Source of the DNA: Deltaproteobacteria bacterium | Lineage (GTDB): Bacteria > Desulfobacterota > DSM-4660 > Desulfatiglandales > Desulfatiglandaceae | DNA length: 18,526 nt | Assembly (NCBI GenBank): GCA_019313765.1 | Contig: JAFDAP010000003.1 | Span: forward strand, 1 to 18,526 | Direction: 5' to 3' | Part shown: positions 15,370 through 18,526 of the stretch, piece after piece | Position numbering within the stretch: the first letter of the stretch is position 1 | How the letters are laid out: the number at the start of each line of letters is the position of its first letter | The notes under the pieces: generated by a model | What the model was told of the DNA's origin: nothing | What the model saw: the letters and a program-made list of their open reading frames with translations, nothing else | Databases searched by the model: none | Translations under genes and position numbers: made by a program

Positions 15370-15412
15370 GTTCAGGGTTTGAAAGGCAACCCTGAACGTT
15401 GAACCGTGAACC
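15370..15412. repeat. R3 GTTCAA-word hairpin, copy 2
   Basis: GTTCAGGGTT (15370-15379) is a perfect 10-bp complement of AACCCTGAAC (15388-15397) around an 8-nt loop, starting 2 nt after the murJ stop. A tail of GTTGAACC and GTGAACC words continues to 15412. Bases 15388-15399 match 7518-7529 in inverted orientation. No T-run follows. Confidence 0.75.
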
Positions 15413-15430
15413 TGTTAAAGGTTACATCCT

Positions 15431-16735
15431 ATGAACAATCATACAAGGAAAGAAAAATTCGGGTGGTGTGTTTATGACTGGGCCAATTCGGCCTTTGCCA
15501 CTACCATTATGGCCGCTGTCCTGCCGGTCTATTTTGCCGGAAGTATTGTGCCGCAAAAGGGCGTGGAAGTTTCATTCGTGGGTTTTTCATGGTGTCTGAG
15601 CGCCACAAGTCTTTGGGGGTATGTCAGTGGTCTGACGGCCTTCCTGGTCCTGATTACAGCGCCCGTATTAGGGGGTATTGCCGATTACGGAAACCGGAAG
15701 AAGGCATTTTTAATGGCATTTTGTTACTCAGGGTCCTTTTTTACGGCCCTGTTTTTTTTCAGCGGGCCGGGCAGTGTGTTCTATACTCTGTTCCTTTTTT
15801 TTCTGGCACATTACTGCTTTGTGGGAGGAAATGTCTTTTACGATGCATTCCTGCCTTTCCTCTCCAAGGGCAAGGACATGGACCGTCTATCCGGACAGGG
15901 TTTTGCATTGGGGTATCTGGGGGGAGGGCTTCTCTTAGCGTTAAATGTCCTGTTTATTCAGTTCAACCGGGAACTGGGGATTGATAAGGGAACCGCCGTA
16001 AGGTTGTCTCTGGCATCGGCAGGGGTATGGTGGGGTTTTTTCGGGACAATCGCCTTCTTGCTGTTTCGCGAGGAGAAATCCTCGCGCGTTGAACATATGG
16101 GCCTTATCCGGGCGGCCGCTATGGGCCTTCAAAAGACATGGGAGACCGCTAAGATGGTGGCCAAGTACAGGCATATCCTGATATTTTTGTTGGCTTATAT
16201 GATCTACAATGACGGTGTGCAAACCGTGATCAAGATGGCGTCTATTTACGGAAAGGACGAACTTGGCCTGTCTACCGGCACCCTTCTGGGGACCCTTTTA
16301 ATGGTACAGTTCATAGGAATCGCCGGGGCCCTTTTGATGTCGCGCATCGCTTTGTGGTTCGGGACCAAAAGGACCATCATGGGCGGCCTTTTAGTATGGC
16401 TAAGTTTGACAATATTTGCCTATGGCATGAACACATCGCAGGAATACTGGCTGTTGGGTATCGTCGTGGGGCTGGTCCTCGGGGGGACACAGGCCCTTTC
16501 CCGTTCACTTTATGCAGGGCTCATACCAAAAGAACACGCTGCCCAGTTTTTTGGTTATTTCTCAGTGTTTGCGAAATTTTCCGCCATATGGGGCCCCATT
16601 ATTTTTGCCTTTATTCGACAGGTCACAGGCACGGCCAGGCTTGCAATCCTCTCCCTTTCCCTCTTTTTCCTAACAGGGTGGATACTCCTCTTTTTTGTCA
16701 GGGAAAAGGGACCGGATACTGATTCAGAATTTTGA
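15431..16735 (+). CDS. MFS transporter, Atg22/UMF1-like family
   Basis: This is a 434-aa integral inner-membrane protein with about 12 hydrophobic segments. The N-terminus, with VYDWANSAFATTIMAAVLP (about residues 14-32), is the hallmark of the UMF1 (vacuole effluxer Atg22-like) branch of the major facilitator superfamily. The loop GGIADYGNRKKAF near residue 80 is the usual MFS signature between helices 2 and 3, and GGTQALSRSLYAGLIPKEHAAQFFGYF near residue 350 is also typical of this branch. The substrate cannot be told from sequence. It lies 63 bp after murJ with an R3 hairpin between them. An SD-like AAAGG at 15417-15421 precedes the ATG. Confidence 0.88.
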   Translation: MNNHTRKEKFGWCVYDWANSAFATTIMAAVLPVYFAGSIVPQKGVEVSFVGFSWCLSATSLWGYVSGLTAFLVLITAPVLGGIADYGNRKKAFLMAFCYSGSFFTALFFFSGPGSVFYTLFLFFLAHYCFVGGNVFYDAFLPFLSKGKDMDRLSGQGFALGYLGGGLLLALNVLFIQFNRELGIDKGTAVRLSLASAGVWWGFFGTIAFLLFREEKSSRVEHMGLIRAAAMGLQKTWETAKMVAKYRHILIFLLAYMIYNDGVQTVIKMASIYGKDELGLSTGTLLGTLLMVQFIGIAGALLMSRIALWFGTKRTIMGGLLVWLSLTIFAYGMNTSQEYWLLGIVVGLVLGGTQALSRSLYAGLIPKEHAAQFFGYFSVFAKFSAIWGPIIFAFIRQVTGTARLAILSLSLFFLTGWILLFFVREKGPDTDSEF

Positions 16736-16770
16736 GCGCGGAGATCTTTGCATTGAACCCTTATTTCAAG

Positions 16771-16799
16771 TTGACATGGTTGTACCTGCTCAATATTGG
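16771..16799 (+). promoter_or_regulatory. Possible promoter of the acyltransferase gene
   Basis: Consensus TTGACA (16771-16776) is followed after 17 bp by TATTGG (16794-16799), a weak -10. Transcription would start near 16806, only about 8 nt before the ATG at 16814. That would exclude the GGAAGGG (16798-16804) from the mRNA. Confidence 0.4.
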
Positions 16800-16813
16800 A
16801 AGGGTAATATCTC

Positions 16814-18163
16814 ATGGGGTATGCTATGCCGGGTGAATTCGAAGTAAATCGAAGACTCAGCCCCATGGAGAAATACCTCTGGGTTGTCGACAGGGTGTGC
16901 CGCATCAATTTCATCATGCACGCCCGGATCCAAGGCGTACTGAATGAAGAGATCATGCGCAGGGCCCTGGACGCCATCCAGGCAAGGCACCCGCTGCTTC
17001 GCGTGCGTGTTGAGCGGGACGGGTGGAGCAATCTAAGGTTTTGCTCGGGTCGAGTGCCCGAAATTCCCCTAAGGGTTGCGGACGCCCGGTCCGAGGACTG
17101 GACAAGGGAGGCGGAGAAGGACCTGAATGCCATTTTTTCGACCAGTGTGGGTCCCCTGGTCAGGGCTACCCTTGTGCGGCATGACACGGACAGTTCAACG
17201 ATCCTCCTTACTTTTCATCATTCCATTGGAGACGGAATGTCAGGGGCCTATCTTATGCGTGACCTGATTGCCTCGGCGGCCCTTGCCGCCACGGGCAAGG
17301 ATCCCGCGCTTCCCCCACTTGAGCCAAAAAAGGAGCTTGAGACCTACTTTCCTCCCTGGGCCAGGGGTTTTAGCGGGCGCTGGAAAAACATGGCGTTTGG
17401 CGTGCGCACCTTTGCCCCCATGTTGTACTGGAGCCGTCCCACTGTCCCCGTGTTTGACCAAAAGGCCCCTTTTGAAGAAAGAAAGGCATGCATTCTGGCG
17501 CGCACACTTTCACCAGAGACCGTGGGCGCTCTGCACGAAACAGCGCGCAAATACGGCACCACCCTGCACGGTGCCCTGCTGGCCGCCCAGGTCCTGGCCA
17601 TTGCCCGTGACAGAGGTCTCACAAAGAAGCGTCCCTTCTTTGTGGGTTCACCCGTCAATCTGAGGTCGCGCCTTACGCCCCCTGTTGGAGAGGATGTGGG
17701 CTTTTTTGTGACCATGGGTGTCTCCATTAACCTTTGCAAAGCCGATTCGAAATTCTGGCCCCTGGCCAGGGAGATCAGGCAGTCCCTTTGGAACTGTGTT
17801 GAAAGGGGAGACCCTTTTGTCTTCAGTTATCAGCAAAAGGACCTGTCAAGGATTTCGGCCATAACGGGTATAGGCCCCCTGGGTGTCAAAATATATGCCG
17901 CCCTCTCCAGTAACTTATCCGCCGGGGGCATGGGATTCAGCAATATCGGCCGCGTACCCATAGAGTCGGTCAAGGGGCCTTTCAAGATCGAATCCCTCGG
18001 GTTTGCCGCATCAGGATCCACCTTCAGCCCCTTTGTATCATTCGGAGCGACCATTGAGTCCCTCACCACCTGGAATTTTGTGGGAATGGAGCCTTTGATG
18101 GGGAGAAAACATACTCAGAGGATTGCCGACCTGGCCGTGAAAATTCTCAAAGAGGCTATTTAA
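16814..18163 (+). CDS. Condensation-domain / PapA-like acyltransferase
   Basis: The 449-aa protein has the fold signature of the CoA-dependent acyltransferase superfamily (NRPS condensation domains, PapA5, wax ester synthases). HHSIGDG at residues 135-141 is the HHxxxDG active-site motif. The N-terminal RRLSPMEKYLWVVDR and DAIQARHPLLRVRV blocks are typical of that superfamily. FSNIGRV at 375-381 matches the SNxG-type motif of the second half. No carrier-protein or adenylation domain is attached, so it probably acts as a free-standing ester- or amide-forming enzyme on lipids or alcohols. The substrate is unknown. One line I counted (17281-17340) is about 62% GC, against about 45% in a murJ line (14041-14100). 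The start could be ATG 16814 (GGAAGGG upstream) or ATG 16826 (GGGG upstream). Confidence 0.8.
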   Translation: MGYAMPGEFEVNRRLSPMEKYLWVVDRVCRINFIMHARIQGVLNEEIMRRALDAIQARHPLLRVRVERDGWSNLRFCSGRVPEIPLRVADARSEDWTREAEKDLNAIFSTSVGPLVRATLVRHDTDSSTILLTFHHSIGDGMSGAYLMRDLIASAALAATGKDPALPPLEPKKELETYFPPWARGFSGRWKNMAFGVRTFAPMLYWSRPTVPVFDQKAPFEERKACILARTLSPETVGALHETARKYGTTLHGALLAAQVLAIARDRGLTKKRPFFVGSPVNLRSRLTPPVGEDVGFFVTMGVSINLCKADSKFWPLAREIRQSLWNCVERGDPFVFSYQQKDLSRISAITGIGPLGVKIYAALSSNLSAGGMGFSNIGRVPIESVKGPFKIESLGFAASGSTFSPFVSFGATIESLTTWNFVGMEPLMGRKHTQRIADLAVKILKEAI

Positions 18164-18204
18164 AATCCGCTCTCCGCCTGCCGCGGCGTAGCTCATAAGA
18201 ATGT

Positions 18205-18228
18205 AGGCGGGTCCTCTTAACCCCGCCT
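18205..18228. repeat. GC hairpin after the acyltransferase gene
   Basis: A perfect 7-bp stem AGGCGGG/CCCGCCT encloses a 10-nt loop, 41 nt after the stop codon. It has no T-run, so factor-independent termination is doubtful. The same CCCGCC/GGCGGG word forms the palindrome inside R1 at 8675-8690, which hints at a shared repeat origin. Confidence 0.55.
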
Positions 18229-18446
18229 GTCGGAGCTTAGCATAGATTTATCCGCCTCTGGAGAATCCCGCTATCAAGGCCCGCAGGTAGGAACTATAGT
18301 ACTGGGGTGGGATTTGAGGGCTGTTACATCGGGGCCAAGGACTATTTCACCGGGGTTTGTTTTATGCTGACATCTGAAGGCTTTATTTTCCATTGAAAAC
18401 CTGGTCCTCCCCCCGGGCCGTAGGCCCTATGGGCCGGAGGCTGGGA

Positions 18447-18470
18447 CCGTCGAAGATCCCGCTGTGCGGG
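18447..18470 (+). repeat. R4 dispersed repeat, copy 2
   Basis: It begins CCGTCGAAGATCCCGCT and ends with the CCCGC-TGT-GCGGG hairpin. It matches the minus strand of 6871-6894 at 23 of 24 positions. The following GTCAGAGCTAGATGGCTCTG resembles 6664-6683 next to the ribBA stop. Confidence 0.8.
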
Positions 18471-18507
18471 AGTCAGAGCTAGATGGCTCTGCCTTGGATT
18501 TTTGTGT

Positions 18508-18526
18508 CTAAAAATACAAATTACAA
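18508..18526 (+). repeat. R2-type AT-rich arm, copy 3 (cut by window edge)
   Basis: The last 19 bases (CTAAAAATACAAATTACAA) use the same CAAAT/ACAAAT vocabulary as the left arms at about 4400 and 11520. Only the beginning is visible. Confidence 0.5.

Larger units (their letters stand above)
18164..18526. other. 363-bp repeat-rich gap to the window end
   Basis: No gene is seen. It holds a GC hairpin AGGCGGG (18205-18211) / CCCGCCT (18222-18228), further CCGCCT words at 18174-18179 and near 18251, a GGGCC/GGCCC fold around 18416-18436, R4 copy 2, and the start of an R2-type arm at the extreme right. Confidence 0.75.

Noticed and set aside
16555..17187. 210-aa minus-strand open frame over the transporter/acyltransferase junction
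   Set aside because: It is a shadow frame crossing two plus-strand genes, with serine/arginine-rich non-protein-like content.
18205..18228. Intrinsic terminator of the acyltransferase gene
   Set aside because: The stem is strong but no T-run follows, and the same word recurs as repeat DNA elsewhere in the window.
1..18526. CRISPR array or anti-phage/toxin-antitoxin system
   Set aside because: The repeats are inverted and dispersed, not regularly spaced direct repeats, and no cas, nuclease, toxin or phage protein is encoded.

Overview
The window is a bacterial chromosome segment that is almost wholly housekeeping. The gene order rpiB - glyA - dCMP deaminase - nrdR - ribD - ribE - ribBA - ribH - nusB - (small M17_N-like gene) - leuS - lptE - holA - rpsT(-) - murJ recalls the arrangement I know from Desulfobacterota (former Deltaproteobacteria, sulfate-reducer and syntroph relatives). 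The LptE lipoprotein implies a Gram-negative cell with an LPS outer membrane. Phylum is inferred from gene order and protein flavour, not from a marker comparison.

Layout. 1-104: end of a dispersed hairpin repeat (R1) and the rpiB leader. 105-3073: rpiB, a 181-bp palindromic MITE, then glyA, dCMP deaminase and nrdR packed as one unit (one-carbon units, dTMP precursor supply, ribonucleotide reductase control). 3174-7402: a complete riboflavin pathway (ribD, ribE, ribBA, ribH), broken by two repeat-filled gaps. 7403-8845: two short repeats, nusB, a translationally coupled stand-alone M17 N-terminal-domain protein, and a full R1 element that supplies that protein's last residues. 8846-13426: leuS, a repeat gap, then lptE and holA. 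13423-13695: rpsT on the minus strand, its stop codon interleaved with that of holA. 13769-16735: murJ (lipid II flippase) and an Atg22/UMF1-like MFS transporter. 16814-18163: an HHxxxDG acyltransferase/condensation-domain protein of unknown substrate. 18164-18526: repeat-rich intergenic DNA.

I found no CRISPR array, phage, toxin-antitoxin or defence system, tRNA, rRNA or intact transposase gene. What is unusual is the intergenic DNA. At least five kinds of inverted or hairpin repeat fill nearly every gap over about 250 bp. They are: (R1) a GC-rich multi-hairpin module in two copies whose four differences all leave the folds intact; (M1) a fully symmetric 181-bp MITE; (R2) AT-rich arms made of iterated CAAAT-like words, two copies plus the start of a third; (R3) arms made of GTTCAA-like words, two copies; (R4/R5) a CCCGC-NNN-GCGGG repeat and an adjacent structured palindrome in front of ribH. 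R2, R3 and R5 share one design, arms of slightly varied short words facing each other. This is the best candidate in the window for something poorly described.

Coding starts were reassigned where an upstream in-frame extension ran into repeat DNA (ribH, nusB) or lacked a ribosome binding site (lptE, ribBA). Three genes appear to start with TTG (glyA, dCMP deaminase, rpsT).
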